Assembly (NCBI RefSeq): GCF_029255545.1
Contig: NZ_JANLJJ010000094.1
Span: 1-64,000, forward strand
Length of the DNA: 64,000 nt
Direction of reading: 5' to 3'
Origin: Ferrovibrio sp.
GTDB lineage: Bacteria; Pseudomonadota; Alphaproteobacteria; Ferrovibrionales; Ferrovibrionaceae
Made by a program: the position numbers and the translations under genes. Numbering within the stretch: position 1 is the stretch's first letter; the number at the start of each line of letters is the position of its first letter. Positions 27,081 to 37,293 of the stretch are shown piece after piece. A model generated the notes under the pieces. That model saw nothing but the letters and a program-made list of their open reading frames with translations. It was not told the origin of the DNA and did not search any database.

Positions 27081-27689
27081 ATGGCGACGTCGAACCTGAA
27101 GCGGAAGCGCAGCACGGCTGAACAGAACAGTCCTCCTGCGCGCGACACCGCCAAGATTGCGGCAAAAATGCAGGGATATTTCCCGCATTACATTAGCCGG
27201 GTGATGAATTTCATGAACTTGCGGCTGCTCCAGTCAGTCCGCCTGTACGGCATGACGGTGACGCAATTCCGCATCATGCAGGTCCTCGATTCTCGTGGTA
27301 TCGCCAGCATTGGCGAACTGGCTGTAGATGCCGTCATCGAGCAGTCCGTCGTTAGCCGGATCGTCAACCAGCTGGAAGAACTTGGCTACGCCATCCGCGA
27401 GAAACGCAAGAGCAACAGCAGGATTGTGGACGTTTACCTGACCCCTCAGGGCAAGAAGACCTACGAAGACCTGTTTCCGGCTGCGCAGCTCATCGTCTCC
27501 GATGCCCTGCATGTCCTCTCCAAGAGCGAGCACAAATCCCTCGAAAGCATGCTCGGCCGGATTTTCGACCACCTCAGCCAACCCCAAGAGCCCTGGCTGA
27601 AGTTGGCGACCGACAATTCTGCGGCCAAACCGAATACCAGCAAGCCCCGTCGCTCCACCACCCAGGGCAGGCTGGTCAAATCACAATGA
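27081..27689 (+). CDS. MarR-family regulator of the catabolic regulon
   Basis: A 202-residue regulator. The winged helix lies at about residues 50-125: YGMTVTQFRIMQVLDSRGIASIGELAVDAVIEQSVVSRIVNQLEELGYAIREKRKSNSRIVDVYLTPQGKKTYE. Basic, disordered-looking tails flank it at both ends. It is divergent from the LigB operon and heads the iorAB operon (26-base gap). Site B in the shared promoter region and matching sites at two other promoters make it the likely regulator of all three (inference). Confidence 0.88.
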   Translation: MATSNLKRKRSTAEQNSPPARDTAKIAAKMQGYFPHYISRVMNFMNLRLLQSVRLYGMTVTQFRIMQVLDSRGIASIGELAVDAVIEQSVVSRIVNQLEELGYAIREKRKSNSRIVDVYLTPQGKKTYEDLFPAAQLIVSDALHVLSKSEHKSLESMLGRIFDHLSQPQEPWLKLATDNSAAKPNTSKPRRSTTQGRLVKSQ

Positions 27690-27715
27690 CCAAATAACCA
27701 GCCCCCAGGACAGAC

Positions 27716-29866
27716 ATGGCAGAGCGTTCGTTTGCACGAGAGGTTGAAAAACTAAAACTGGGCGACGGCGAGACTTTCCACGGAGAAGGAATCCTCGCAA
27801 TTACCAAGGCTCTGCTGCAATCCGGCGTCGGATATGTCGCTGGCTACCAGGGCTCCCCTATCTCCCACTTGATGGACGTTCTCGCGGACTCCCGGGAAAT
27901 TCTCGACGAACTCGGCGTCCACTTCGAATCTTCTGCTTCCGAAGCTGCCGCAGCCGCCACTCTGTCCGCCTCGGTGATGTATCCGGTCCGCGGCGCCGTA
28001 ACCTGGAAGTCGACAGCAGGCACCAATGTAGCATCCGATGCCCTGACCAATCTGTCCTCGGGCGGTGTTGTCGGCGGCTCCCTTATCATTCTCGGCGAGG
28101 ACTTCGGCGAAGGCTCTTCTATTGCCCAGGAGCGCAGCCACGCATTCGCTATGAAGTCCCAGATGTGGCTTCTGGACCCCAGGCCGAACCTGCCGTCCAT
28201 CGTGAAGGCTGTCGAAGATGGCTTTGATCTCTCGGAAGCCTCCAGCACGCCGGTCATGCTCCAGGTACGCATCCGTGCCTGCCATGTGCATGGCCAGTTC
28301 ACTACCAAAGCAAACCGGCGGCCGGAATTCACGCTCCGCCAGGCCCTGGAGCAGCCGAAACGCGATGTGAGCCGCATCGTCCTGCCCCCGGCGTCCATGC
28401 TGCAGGACAAGGAAAAGCACGAGCTCCGCTGGCCCGCCGCCGTCAAGTTCATCCATGACCGGAAGCTCAACGAGTTCTTTGGTCCGGATGATGTCGATGT
28501 CGGCATCATGGTCCAGGGTGGCATCTACAACTCGCTCATCCGGTCGCTTCAGTTCCTTGGCCTCGCCGACTCCTACGGCAACTCGCGGATTCCCATCTAC
28601 GTGATGAACGTGACCTATCCGCTGGTCGACGATGAAGTGGCGAAGTTCTGCGCCACCAAGCGTGCCGTCCTGATGGTGGAAGAAGGCAGCCCGGAATACC
28701 TGGAGCAAATCATCAACACCATCCTGCGCCGTCGCGACATCAACACCCGGATTTTCGGCAAGGATGTTTTGCCGCGTTCCGGCGACTACGGCGCTGCCGT
28801 GGTAACCAAGGGCATCGAGGCCTTCCTGGAGGCTTCAGCCAAGGACCTGCTGCGCAACCGCCCGCCAATGCCGAGCGCCGACAAGGTGCTGGCGGAGCCC
28901 AAGATTGCGGATCTCGCCAAGACCCTGCCGCCACGGCCGCCCGGCTTCTGCACGGGTTGCCCGGAGCGGCCCATTTTCGCGGGCATGAAGCTTGTCGAAA
29001 AGGAACTCGGCCAGCATCACGTCTCCGCCGATATCGGCTGCCACCTGTTCTCTATCCTGCCGCCCTTCTATATCGGCGCGACCACGATGGGCTACGGGTT
29101 GGGACCGGCCTCGGCGTCAGCCTTCAATGTGCCGTCGTCCAAGCGTGCCATCTCCGTCATGGGCGACGGCGGCTTCTGGCACAACGGCCTGTCGACCAGC
29201 GTCGGCAATGCTGTGTTCAACAAGCAGGACCAGGTCATCATTGTTGTCGACAATTTTTATTCGTCGGCGACGGGTGGTCAGGACATCCCGTCTTCCCGCG
29301 CGGAAAACGACCGGCGCTCGACCAACAATTCGATTGTCGATGCCGTTAAGGGCATAGGCGTCAAATGGGTGCGCCATATCGACCGCACCTACGACGTTGC
29401 CAAGGTCCGGGATACTCTGAAGGAAGCCCTGACCACGGAAGAGACCGGCCCGAAGGTTATCGTGGCCTCCTCGGAATGCATGCTGAACCGGCAGCGCCGT
29501 GAGAAGCCGCTCTTCAACAAGGCCGTCAAGGCTGGCAAGCGCATGGTGCGCCGGCGTTTCGGCGTCGACGAAGATGTCTGCACGGGCGACCACGCCTGCA
29601 TCCGGCTCTCTGGCTGCCCGTCACTGTCGGTGAAGCACACCGATGACCCGCTGAAGGACCACCCAGTCGCCGCCATCGACAACTCCTGCGTCGGCTGCGG
29701 CAATTGCGGCGAAGTCTCGGAAGCCGCTGTACTGTGTCCCTCGTTCTACCGGGCCGACATCATTTCCAACCCGACCCGCTGGGACCAGCTGGTTGCCGGT
29801 GTACGCCGCGCCGTTATTTCCTTCTTCCAGAACCGCCGTGAAGCCAACCGCGTGGTGTTCCCATGA
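27716..29866 (+). CDS. iorA: Indolepyruvate:ferredoxin oxidoreductase, alpha-type subunit
   Basis: A 716-residue TPP/iron-sulfur enzyme. It converts a 2-oxoacid plus CoA to acyl-CoA, CO2 and reduced ferredoxin. The N-terminal pyrimidine domain starts at GEGILAITKALLQSGVGYVAGYQGSPISHL. The TPP site is GDGGFWHNG...VGNAVFNKQDQVIIVVDN (about 482). The C-terminal ferredoxin cysteines are in CTGDHACIRLSGCPSL (about 622) and CVGCGNCGE...CPSF (about 658). IorA is normally about 600-650 residues. It overlaps iorB by 4 bases. Substrate may be an arylpyruvate or arylglyoxylate; aryl preference is inferred from the family and neighbours. Confidence 0.9.
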   Translation: MAERSFAREVEKLKLGDGETFHGEGILAITKALLQSGVGYVAGYQGSPISHLMDVLADSREILDELGVHFESSASEAAAAATLSASVMYPVRGAVTWKSTAGTNVASDALTNLSSGGVVGGSLIILGEDFGEGSSIAQERSHAFAMKSQMWLLDPRPNLPSIVKAVEDGFDLSEASSTPVMLQVRIRACHVHGQFTTKANRRPEFTLRQALEQPKRDVSRIVLPPASMLQDKEKHELRWPAAVKFIHDRKLNEFFGPDDVDVGIMVQGGIYNSLIRSLQFLGLADSYGNSRIPIYVMNVTYPLVDDEVAKFCATKRAVLMVEEGSPEYLEQIINTILRRRDINTRIFGKDVLPRSGDYGAAVVTKGIEAFLEASAKDLLRNRPPMPSADKVLAEPKIADLAKTLPPRPPGFCTGCPERPIFAGMKLVEKELGQHHVSADIGCHLFSILPPFYIGATTMGYGLGPASASAFNVPSSKRAISVMGDGGFWHNGLSTSVGNAVFNKQDQVIIVVDNFYSSATGGQDIPSSRAENDRRSTNNSIVDAVKGIGVKWVRHIDRTYDVAKVRDTLKEALTTEETGPKVIVASSECMLNRQRREKPLFNKAVKAGKRMVRRRFGVDEDVCTGDHACIRLSGCPSLSVKHTDDPLKDHPVAAIDNSCVGCGNCGEVSEAAVLCPSFYRADIISNPTRWDQLVAGVRRAVISFFQNRREANRVVFP

Positions 29867-31428
29867 GCTCGGTTGGTCAGATGACGGTCAACGGCGAGAC
29901 CTTTGAGCGCCCGATTACGCTCGCTGTATTGGCCATGGGCGGCCAGGGCGGCGGCGTGCTGGCTGACTGGATCATCGAGGTAGCCGAGGAACAGGGCTGG
30001 TATGCGCAAGGCAGCTCGGTTCCCGGTGTGGCCCAGCGTACCGGCGCCACCGTCTACTACATCGAGATGCTACCGGCCCGTGATGGCAAGCCACCCGTCC
30101 TCTCCCTGATTCCGACCCGCGGCGACGTCGACATCGTGCTGGCAGCCGAGTTTGTTGAAGCTGGCCGCTCGATGCTCCAGGGCCTGGTCACTCCTGACCG
30201 CACCGCACTGATTGCCTCCACCCATCGCGTCTTTGCCGTGCTGGAGAAGCAGCTTCCCGGCGATGGCGTCATCGATTCCAACACCATCCTGGATGCGACC
30301 GGCATCGCGGCCAAGAAGGCCATCCTGTTCGACATGCAGGCCCTGGCTGAGCGTGCGGGCAGCCATATCTCGGCCACCATGCTGGGTGCGCTGGCCGGTA
30401 GCGGCCTGCTGCCCTTCCCGAAGGAAGCCTTCCTGCATGTGATTGGCGGCGATCACCGCGCCAGCCAGGCCAACCTGGATGCCTTTGAGGGCGGCTACAG
30501 CCAGGCCAAGGAACCCATCCCGTATGTGGTCGAGGGCCACGTCAAGACGATGGCCTCCCTACCGGCGTCCGTTGGTGTCCCGGTGCTGGACGACCTGCTC
30601 CAGCGCATCCGCCGGGATTTTCCTGAGGCCGTTCATTCCATGCTCTATGCCGGTGTGAAGCGGCTTACCGACTACCAGGATGTTGCCTACGCACATGAAT
30701 ACCTGAGCCGCGTGGCAAAACTCTGCGAACTCGACCCGCATGCGAGCGAGTGGCAGCAGGAGTCCCTGACTTTCGCCGCGGCCAAGTACATCGCCGTGGC
30801 CATGTCCTATGACGATGTCATCCGGGTGGCGGACCTGAAGACGCGCTCCACCCGCGTCGGCCGCATTGACCGCGAGGTCGGCAAGAAGTCGGACCAGCTC
30901 ATGTACCTCACTGAATTCATGCATCCCCGCATGGAAGAAATAGCCGGGACGATGCCAGCTGCCCTGGGCGCCTGGATTGAGAGCAAGCCCAAGCTGTTCC
31001 AGTGGCTGGACAAGCTGGTGAACCGCGGCCGTCGCGTGCAGACCGGCACGGTCTTCTGGTTCATGACGCTCTATCTGGTGTCAGCCCTGAAGCCGATCCG
31101 TCGCCGACTGCTGCGTCACCGAAACGAACAGCTCCATATCGCCAACTGGCTGCAGGTCGCCCATGACGTCGTCTGGACGGACTACGACCTGGCCGTCGAA
31201 GTCCTCGCGACCCGGCAACTGGTGAAGGGCTATTCCGACACTCATGCCAGGGGCAACTCCAAGTTCGACAAGCTGATGGCCATTGTCCCGTTCCTTGTGG
31301 GCAAGCCGGATGCCAGTGGCTGGCTGCGGCGCCTGCGTACGGCGGCCCTGGCTGATGAAGACGGCAAGGCGCTCGACGGCTCCATTCTGACAGTACGAAC
31401 AGCATTCGAAGCGCCTCAAGGGGCGTAA
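29863..31428 (+). CDS. iorB: Indolepyruvate oxidoreductase beta-family subunit with C-terminal extension
   Basis: A 521-residue partner of the preceding subunit. Residues about 15-200 form the gamma-type domain of 2-oxoacid oxidoreductases: ITLAVLAMGGQGGGVLADWIIEVAEEQGWYAQGSSVPGVAQRTGATVYYIEM. The remaining 300 residues are the DUF6537-type extension found in long IorB proteins of proteobacteria; classic archaeal IorB has about 200 residues. The ATGA overlap with iorA shows translational coupling. Confidence 0.88.
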   Translation: MSSVGQMTVNGETFERPITLAVLAMGGQGGGVLADWIIEVAEEQGWYAQGSSVPGVAQRTGATVYYIEMLPARDGKPPVLSLIPTRGDVDIVLAAEFVEAGRSMLQGLVTPDRTALIASTHRVFAVLEKQLPGDGVIDSNTILDATGIAAKKAILFDMQALAERAGSHISATMLGALAGSGLLPFPKEAFLHVIGGDHRASQANLDAFEGGYSQAKEPIPYVVEGHVKTMASLPASVGVPVLDDLLQRIRRDFPEAVHSMLYAGVKRLTDYQDVAYAHEYLSRVAKLCELDPHASEWQQESLTFAAAKYIAVAMSYDDVIRVADLKTRSTRVGRIDREVGKKSDQLMYLTEFMHPRMEEIAGTMPAALGAWIESKPKLFQWLDKLVNRGRRVQTGTVFWFMTLYLVSALKPIRRRLLRHRNEQLHIANWLQVAHDVVWTDYDLAVEVLATRQLVKGYSDTHARGNSKFDKLMAIVPFLVGKPDASGWLRRLRTAALADEDGKALDGSILTVRTAFEAPQGA

Positions 31429-31471
31429 CAGCTCAATAACGAACGACAACCCGCATCGAGGGGATTTAGGG

Positions 31472-32635
31472 ATGGGTCTGGAAGCGATTATCAGTGGTGG
31501 CGGCATCGGCGGCCTGGCAACAGCAGCAGCACTTGCCCAGCGCGGCTGGAAGGTAACTGTTTTTGAGAGCCGTCCTGAACTGCGTGTCTCCGGCTCGGGC
31601 ATCTACCTGCGCGACAATGGCCTGAACGTCCTTTCCGAACTGGGTGCCTATGACCGCGTCATGCGCAACCCGTTCCTGGGCCGCGGCGTCGAACAGCGCG
31701 ACCGCCTGAACAACCTGGTCCATCCCGCGAGGCTGCCACCTGGCCGCCGTATCGTAGCGGTTCCCCGGGCGGATCTGCTGGCAGGCCTGGAACAAGCCGC
31801 CCGCGATGCCGGAGTCAAAATCGTCACCGGTAAGGAAGTTGTGGACGCGAAAGCCAACGGCACACTCGTCTTCGCCAACAGCGATGAGCTGCAGGCTGAC
31901 CTTGCCATCGGTTGCGACGGCATCTGGTCCGCCGTCCGCCGCGGTATCGGTGTCGAACAAAGCCGGGTCCGCAGCTATGAAGGCGCGCTTCGCACCATCG
32001 TCAAGGCCACTCAGGCCGAGATGCCGGAAGAAGTGCGTGGCAACTTCATTGAATGCTGGAACGGCACCCGGCGCCTGCTCATCACGCCCATTAACGAGCA
32101 GGAAGTCTACCTGGCACTGACTTGCCGGGAAGACGACAAGGAAGCCCGCGATGTCAGCATCCGCCCATGCTGGCGCGAAAGCTTCCCAGCATGGTCGTTC
32201 CTGCTCGACCGCATCAACGATGCCGTCAGCTGGGGGGTCTATACAATTATTCATTGCAAGACCTGGTCAGCCGGGCGCACCTGCGTGTTAGGCGATTCTG
32301 CACACGCGACTACGCCGAACCTCGGCCAGGGCGGCGGCATGGCGATGCAGAATGGTCTCGCGCTGGCCGCCTATATGGCGAATGTCACTGACCCGCGCGA
32401 CATTCCGGAAGGCCTGGCCGAATGGGAAAAGGCCATGCGGCCGACGGTGGAGACCTGCCAGCATTGGGCAAGCCTCTTCAACGAAATCGCCAACGTCCCT
32501 GATGAATACCGCCCGGACATCACCAAAGCTTTCCTAGGCCATCCCTGGGTGCTTTCGAAGCTTGCGACCGGCGCCGCATCGGTGCCGATCACCAAGACCG
32601 ACTGGGTGCCCAATGTCCAAGGAGCCAGGAAATGA
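31472..32635 (+). CDS. FAD-dependent aromatic monooxygenase (paralogue 2)
   Basis: A 387-residue group A flavoprotein monooxygenase. It has [26 protein letters not shown] (FAD), [17 protein letters not shown] (DG motif) and [20 protein letters not shown] (GD motif). It would hydroxylate an aromatic intermediate. It is related to, but more distant from, the other two monooxygenases in this block. It follows iorB by 43 bases and overlaps the fused CoA-monooxygenase gene by 4 bases, so it belongs to the MarR-led operon. Confidence 0.9.
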   Translation: MGLEAIISGGGIGGLATAAALAQRGWKVTVFESRPELRVSGSGIYLRDNGLNVLSELGAYDRVMRNPFLGRGVEQRDRLNNLVHPARLPPGRRIVAVPRADLLAGLEQAARDAGVKIVTGKEVVDAKANGTLVFANSDELQADLAIGCDGIWSAVRRGIGVEQSRVRSYEGALRTIVKATQAEMPEEVRGNFIECWNGTRRLLITPINEQEVYLALTCREDDKEARDVSIRPCWRESFPAWSFLLDRINDAVSWGVYTIIHCKTWSAGRTCVLGDSAHATTPNLGQGGGMAMQNGLALAAYMANVTDPRDIPEGLAEWEKAMRPTVETCQHWASLFNEIANVPDEYRPDITKAFLGHPWVLSKLATGAASVPITKTDWVPNVQGARK

Positions 32636-34944
32636 AGATTGTTTGCATCGGAGGTGGTCCGGCGGGCCTGTATTTCGGCCTGCTAATGAAGAAGCTGAAC
32701 TCCGCCCACGACATCACGGTCGTCGAGCGGAACCGGCCCTACGACACCTTCGGCTGGGGTGTCGTCTTCTCGGACGCCACGATGGAAAGCCTGCGCGAAT
32801 GGGATGCGGAGAGCGCCAGACAGATCGAGCAGGCTTTCGCGCACTGGGATGACATTGAGCTGCGCTTCAAGGGCCGTTCCATCCGCAGCGGTGGCCACGG
32901 CTTTGTCGGCATCGGTCGCAAGAAGCTCCTCAATATCCTGCAGAAGCGCTGCGAAGACATCGGCGTAAAGCTGGTCTTTGAATGCGAAGTCGACTCCGAT
33001 GAGGACTACCCGGATGCAGACCTGGTTATCGCCTGCGACGGCATCTCGTCCAAAGTCCGCACCAAGTACCAGGAAGTCTTCAAGCCCGATATCGTGGTTC
33101 GCCCCAACCGATTTATCTGGCTGGGCACCAACAAGCTGTTTGACGCCTTTACGTTCGACTTCCAGAAGACGGAGCACGGCTGGTTTCAGGCCCACATCTA
33201 CAAGTTCGATGAAAAGACCTCGACCTTCATCGTAGAGTGTCCGGAACACACATTCCTGGCGCACGGTCTGGACAAGGCTGACCAGGAGCAGTCCATCGCC
33301 TTCTGCGAAAAGCTGTTCGCCGATACGCTCGAAGGCGACAAGCTGATGACCAACGCCCGTCACCTGCGCGGGTCGGCCTGGCTGAACTTCCAGCGCGTGG
33401 TTTGCGACCAGTGGTGGCTGAAGAACAAGAACGGCAGCCATGTCGTCCTGATGGGCGACGCAGTCCATACAGCCCACTTCGCAATCGGCTCGGGCACCAA
33501 GCTTGCCCTGGAAGACGCCATCGAACTGGTCCGGCAGATCAAGACACATGGCGACCATGACCTTGGCGAAGTCCTGAGCAAGTACCAAGAACTCCGCCGG
33601 GTCGAGACCCTGCGCATCCAGAATGCTGCCTGGAACGCCATGGAATGGTTCGAGGTTTGCGGCGACCGCTACTGTGACCGCCTTGAGCCCGAGCAGTTCA
33701 TGTATTCCATGCTGACCCGTAGCCAGCGCATCAGCCACGAAAACCTGCGCCTGCGCGACAAGGGCTGGCTGGAGGGCTATGAGCGCTGGTTCGCAGACCG
33801 CCAGGGCGTAAACCGCGACAACCGCGCTCCGGCGCCTCCGATGTTCACCCCAGTCAAACTCCGGAGCATGGAGCTGCGGAACCGCGTGGTCGTCTCACCG
33901 ATGGCCATGTATTCGGCGGTCGATGGCATGCCGACCGACTTTCACCTTGTCCACTACGGTGCCCGGGCACTCGGCGGGGCATCGCTGGTCTATACCGAGA
34001 TGACCTGCGTTTCTCCGGAAGCCCGCATCACGCCAGGCTGCCCAGGCATCTGGAACGACGGACAAGAATCAGCCTGGCGTCGCATCGTGGATTTCGTCCA
34101 CGACCAGACTGGCGCCAAGATGTGTATCCAGATTGGCCATAGTGGCTCCAAGGGGTCGACCCGCAATGCCTGGGATGGCATCGACAAGCCACTCGTGGAC
34201 GGCAACTGGCATGTAATGGGGCCTTCTGGTGTCGCATGGACCCCGGATAACCAGGCCCCTCTGCCAATGACCCGCGCCGACATGGATCTGGTTCTTCAGC
34301 AGTTCGTCTCGGCAACCACCCGGGCTCACCGGGCGGGCTTCGATATGATTGAGCTTCATTGCGCCCACGGCTACCTGCTGTCCGGATTCATCAGCCCGAT
34401 GCAGAACAAGCGGACCGACAAATACGGCGGGTCGCTGGAGAACCGGCTGCGGTATCCCCTGGAGGTCTTCCGGGCGATGCGTGCCATTTGGCCTGCGGAC
34501 AAGCCGATGTCGGTGCGTATTTCTGCCCACGACTGGGTCGGGGATGCTGGTGTCACGCCCACTGAAGCCGTCGAAATCAGCAAGGCCTTCGTCGAGGCGG
34601 GCGTGGACATCATTGACGTCTCGTCCGGTCAGGTCACCAAGGCAGAGCAGCCGGTCTATGGCCGTATGTTCCAGACCCCGTTCTCAGATAAAATCCGAAA
34701 CGAAGTGGGGATTCCTACAATTTCTGTTGGGAACATTTTCGAACCCGACCATGTCAACTCAATCATTGCGGCCGGACGCGCTGACCTTTGTGCCATAGCG
34801 CGACCGCATCAGATAGACCCGAGCTGGGTACTTAGGGCGGCTGCGATGCACGGATATGACGAGGCACCGGTACCGAAGCAATACCTTTCCGGCTACCGTC
34901 AACTTGAAGTCAACATGACCCGCGCTGCTCAGACGAAACGATAG
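32632..34944 (+). CDS. Salicyloyl-/anthraniloyl-CoA monooxygenase fused to OYE-type reductase
   Basis: A 770-residue two-domain enzyme. Residues 1-390 are an FAD monooxygenase ([59 protein letters not shown]). Residues about 402-770 are an Old Yellow Enzyme domain ([54 protein letters not shown]). This fusion matches salicylyl-CoA 5-hydroxylase and 2-aminobenzoyl-CoA monooxygenase/reductase. They hydroxylate an ortho-substituted benzoyl-CoA, and the latter also reduces the ring. The last 260 bases have clearly lower GC than the rest, as if recombined. Confidence 0.92.
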   Translation: MKIVCIGGGPAGLYFGLLMKKLNSAHDITVVERNRPYDTFGWGVVFSDATMESLREWDAESARQIEQAFAHWDDIELRFKGRSIRSGGHGFVGIGRKKLLNILQKRCEDIGVKLVFECEVDSDEDYPDADLVIACDGISSKVRTKYQEVFKPDIVVRPNRFIWLGTNKLFDAFTFDFQKTEHGWFQAHIYKFDEKTSTFIVECPEHTFLAHGLDKADQEQSIAFCEKLFADTLEGDKLMTNARHLRGSAWLNFQRVVCDQWWLKNKNGSHVVLMGDAVHTAHFAIGSGTKLALEDAIELVRQIKTHGDHDLGEVLSKYQELRRVETLRIQNAAWNAMEWFEVCGDRYCDRLEPEQFMYSMLTRSQRISHENLRLRDKGWLEGYERWFADRQGVNRDNRAPAPPMFTPVKLRSMELRNRVVVSPMAMYSAVDGMPTDFHLVHYGARALGGASLVYTEMTCVSPEARITPGCPGIWNDGQESAWRRIVDFVHDQTGAKMCIQIGHSGSKGSTRNAWDGIDKPLVDGNWHVMGPSGVAWTPDNQAPLPMTRADMDLVLQQFVSATTRAHRAGFDMIELHCAHGYLLSGFISPMQNKRTDKYGGSLENRLRYPLEVFRAMRAIWPADKPMSVRISAHDWVGDAGVTPTEAVEISKAFVEAGVDIIDVSSGQVTKAEQPVYGRMFQTPFSDKIRNEVGIPTISVGNIFEPDHVNSIIAAGRADLCAIARPHQIDPSWVLRAAAMHGYDEAPVPKQYLSGYRQLEVNMTRAAQTKR

Positions 34945-34951
34945 AAACATC

Positions 34952-35710
34952 ATGAGCGTCATACGGCATGCCGTCATTACCGGCGGCGGTATTGGAATTG
35001 GTCTGTCTATTGCCCGAGGCCTAGCCCATGATGGCTTCGCCTTAAGCTTGTTGAGACGAGATAGATCCCGCCTAGAACGAGCCGCCAGCGATATAGGCAA
35101 TGCCAAGGTAGTCGCCTGCAACGTGACCGACACCGAAAGCGTGTCGGCAGCGTTTAATCAGGCCACCGCCAACCATGGTCCTATCGGTGTGCTAGTCAAC
35201 AACGCCGGGATTGTGAGAACGGCACCTTTTCTGAAACAGACGGATGCCGATTGGAATGGCATGTGGCAAACCAACGTTCTCGGTGCGGTAAATACCATCC
35301 GGCAGGTTATCGACAGTATGCGCAGCCATGGCGACGGGGGTATAATCAATATTGCCAGTACTGCCGCGCTAAAGGCCTACGATTACTCCTCTGCCTATGT
35401 GGCTACCAAACATGCTCTGCTCGGCTTGACACGCTCTCTGGACATTGAGCTAGCCGCAACAAGAGTCACCGTCAACGCAGTCTGTCCCGGCTGCACTGAT
35501 ACTGACATCATCCGCACTGCGGTCAATACGATCATAAGGAAAACTGGCAAGACACTAAAGGAGGCGCGCGCCGCCTTCACAGCCGCAAATCCTCAGGATC
35601 GGTTGATAGAACCAGAGGAGATCGCGGGTGCGGTCAGATGGCTAGTTCGACCGGACTCGCGCTCCATAACCGGCCAAGCTATTGCTATCGCAGGCGGCGA
35701 GGTCATGTGA
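34952..35710 (+). CDS. Short-chain dehydrogenase/reductase
   Basis: A 252-residue NAD(P)-dependent oxidoreductase with cofactor motif TGGGIGIG (about 10-17), NNAG (about 87), catalytic Ser in INIASTAALKAYD and YVATK (Tyr/Lys). It could oxidise or reduce a hydroxy/keto intermediate. It follows the fused CoA-monooxygenase by 7 bases but is less GC-rich, like the 3' end of that gene. Substrate unknown. Confidence 0.88.
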   Translation: MSVIRHAVITGGGIGIGLSIARGLAHDGFALSLLRRDRSRLERAASDIGNAKVVACNVTDTESVSAAFNQATANHGPIGVLVNNAGIVRTAPFLKQTDADWNGMWQTNVLGAVNTIRQVIDSMRSHGDGGIINIASTAALKAYDYSSAYVATKHALLGLTRSLDIELAATRVTVNAVCPGCTDTDIIRTAVNTIIRKTGKTLKEARAAFTAANPQDRLIEPEEIAGAVRWLVRPDSRSITGQAIAIAGGEVM

Positions 35711-35759
35711 TGTCGGACGACGTCTCGGAGATTCAATAGCCGGCATTGAGAGGAAAATT

Positions 35760-36197
35760 ATGAGAGTGCTTCAACCGGCGAACTGGACGTCGCCAAGGGG
35801 ATATAGCAACGGCATTGAAGCGCGCGGCGTGGTCTTTGTCGCCGGTCAGATCGGATGGGATGAGAACCAGAAGTTCCAAGATAAGTCGTTTGTCGGCCAG
35901 TTCGCTCAGACACTCCGCAATACCCTAGCTGTGCTAGCAGAATCCGGCGCTGGCCCTCAACATATTGCCCGTATGACTTGGTATATTACCGACAAAGCCA
36001 CTTATCTGAGCCAAGCCAAAGAAGTTGGCCGTGTTTACCGTGAAATCATGGGTCGGCATTTTCCGGCAATGGCAGTCGTTGCGGTCTCCTCTTTGATGGA
36101 AGACGCAGCACTTATTGAGATTGAGACAACGGCTGTCCTAGAACCCCCTGTAGAACGAATGGGCGCTCGGCTTTTGTTTGAGCACGCGATTTATTGA
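35760..36197 (+). CDS. RidA/YjgF-family protein
   Basis: A 145-residue trimeric-type protein that usually hydrolyses reactive enamines or imines. Visible blocks are GYSNGIEARGVVFVAGQIGWDENQKF and FAQTLRNTLAVLAESGAGPQHIARMTWYITDKATYL, ending FPAMAVVAVSSLMEDAALIEIETTAV. The conserved Arg of active RidA (in the R-P-A-R region) is not obvious. In aromatic pathways such proteins can act as 2-aminomuconate-type deaminases. GAGAGGAAAATT precedes the ATG. It ends the MarR-led operon. Confidence 0.85.
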   Translation: MRVLQPANWTSPRGYSNGIEARGVVFVAGQIGWDENQKFQDKSFVGQFAQTLRNTLAVLAESGAGPQHIARMTWYITDKATYLSQAKEVGRVYREIMGRHFPAMAVVAVSSLMEDAALIEIETTAVLEPPVERMGARLLFEHAIY

Positions 36198-36308
36198 ACA
36201 GCGACGCAATCTGTATTTATGCGGTTTTAAGGCCGCCGGGTCGTAAAGGCCAACCTCATCCGAAGACGGCTAATCATTGAATCATTAAAAAATATACTTG
36301 TAATGATG

Positions 36309-36324
36309 TATGTAATTTCATATG
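36309..36324. promoter_or_regulatory. Shared palindromic site C (PhyH-monooxygenase promoter)
   Basis: TATGTAATTTCATATG lies about 113 bases upstream of the PhyH-type ATG. It differs from site B at two positions. It sits in an AT-rich 240-base gap after the RidA gene, which supports a new promoter here under the same regulator. Confidence 0.6.
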
Positions 36325-36436
36325 TTTTCGCTTAAAGACGCTGGCGAATGAAACAAACATTAGTACTTCAGCTGTCTTAGCGTGCGTATGGTTCCCTCGA
36401 ACAATGCAACGAGAATATCTCGTAGTGGAGGACAAG

Positions 36437-37276
36437 ATGGCGCGTAATACCAAATACAACCTGCGTGATGAAGATATCGAAACTTATTATCGAGAGGGCG
36501 TCGTTTGCCTTCGCGGGGTCCTCAACCACGACTGGATCAAGCAACTCCAAGATGCGGTAGAGGAAGTTTTAGCCAATCCCGGTCCGCAGGCCCGCGCTGA
36601 CGAGAGCAAGGGTGGTCGAAATCTGTACGACACTTTTATGTGGACCCGGAACGAAACGTTTTGGCAGCTTCAGTGTGAGTCGCCATTGCCTGCAGTGACC
36701 GCAAAGCTCATGAGGTCAAGCGTCTCCCATCTTCTTGCAGACGTCCTGTTTGCAAAGGAGCCGAACACTCCGGTGCCGACACCTTGGCATCAGGACCAAC
36801 CTTATGGCTGGTACAACGGCAGCCAAACTATCTCCTGCTGGCTACCACTCGATCCCGTCGACCTTTCGAGCGGTGCCTTGGAGTATGTTCGCGGCAGCTT
36901 CCGCGACAATGTCTGGTACCGCCCCGTCGGATTCGCGACCGGCGAAGAAGCAAATGCAGTGGAATTCCAGCCAATGCCGGAAATCGAGAAAAACCGCGAC
37001 AAGTACGATATCTTCCATTTCGACATGGAGCCGGGTGATCTCCTAATCCATCACCTGCTCATCCTTCATGGCGCTCCTGGAAACGACACGTCCAGCACAA
37101 GAAGGCGGGCGATCGCCTTTCGATACTCTGGCGATGACGCAACTTACGTTGAGCGCAAGTTTGGCCCGAAGCCAATTTTCCCCAGCGGACTAAAGGACGG
37201 AGATAAATTCGGCACGGATCTCTTTCCACAAGTCTGGCCTAGAACCGGCCTGCTAAGGCGCTTTTGGGAAAACTAG
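36437..37276 (+). CDS. Phytanoyl-CoA dioxygenase (PhyH)-family oxygenase
   Basis: A 279-residue Fe(II)/2-oxoglutarate-type oxygenase. The iron-binding pair HQD is seen in PTPWHQDQPYGWYNG (about residue 120). The distal His is in DLLIHHLLILHGAPGND, followed by the oxoglutarate-binding Arg region RRRAIAFRYSGDD. GTGGAGGACAAG makes the ATG at 36437 the best start; an ATG 11 codons earlier has no ribosome site. PhyH proteins hydroxylate varied substrates. It forms an operon with the following monooxygenase (17-base gap). Confidence 0.87.
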   Translation: MARNTKYNLRDEDIETYYREGVVCLRGVLNHDWIKQLQDAVEEVLANPGPQARADESKGGRNLYDTFMWTRNETFWQLQCESPLPAVTAKLMRSSVSHLLADVLFAKEPNTPVPTPWHQDQPYGWYNGSQTISCWLPLDPVDLSSGALEYVRGSFRDNVWYRPVGFATGEEANAVEFQPMPEIEKNRDKYDIFHFDMEPGDLLIHHLLILHGAPGNDTSSTRRRAIAFRYSGDDATYVERKFGPKPIFPSGLKDGDKFGTDLFPQVWPRTGLLRRFWEN

Positions 37277-37293
37277 GGTCAAGAGAAAAAGCT

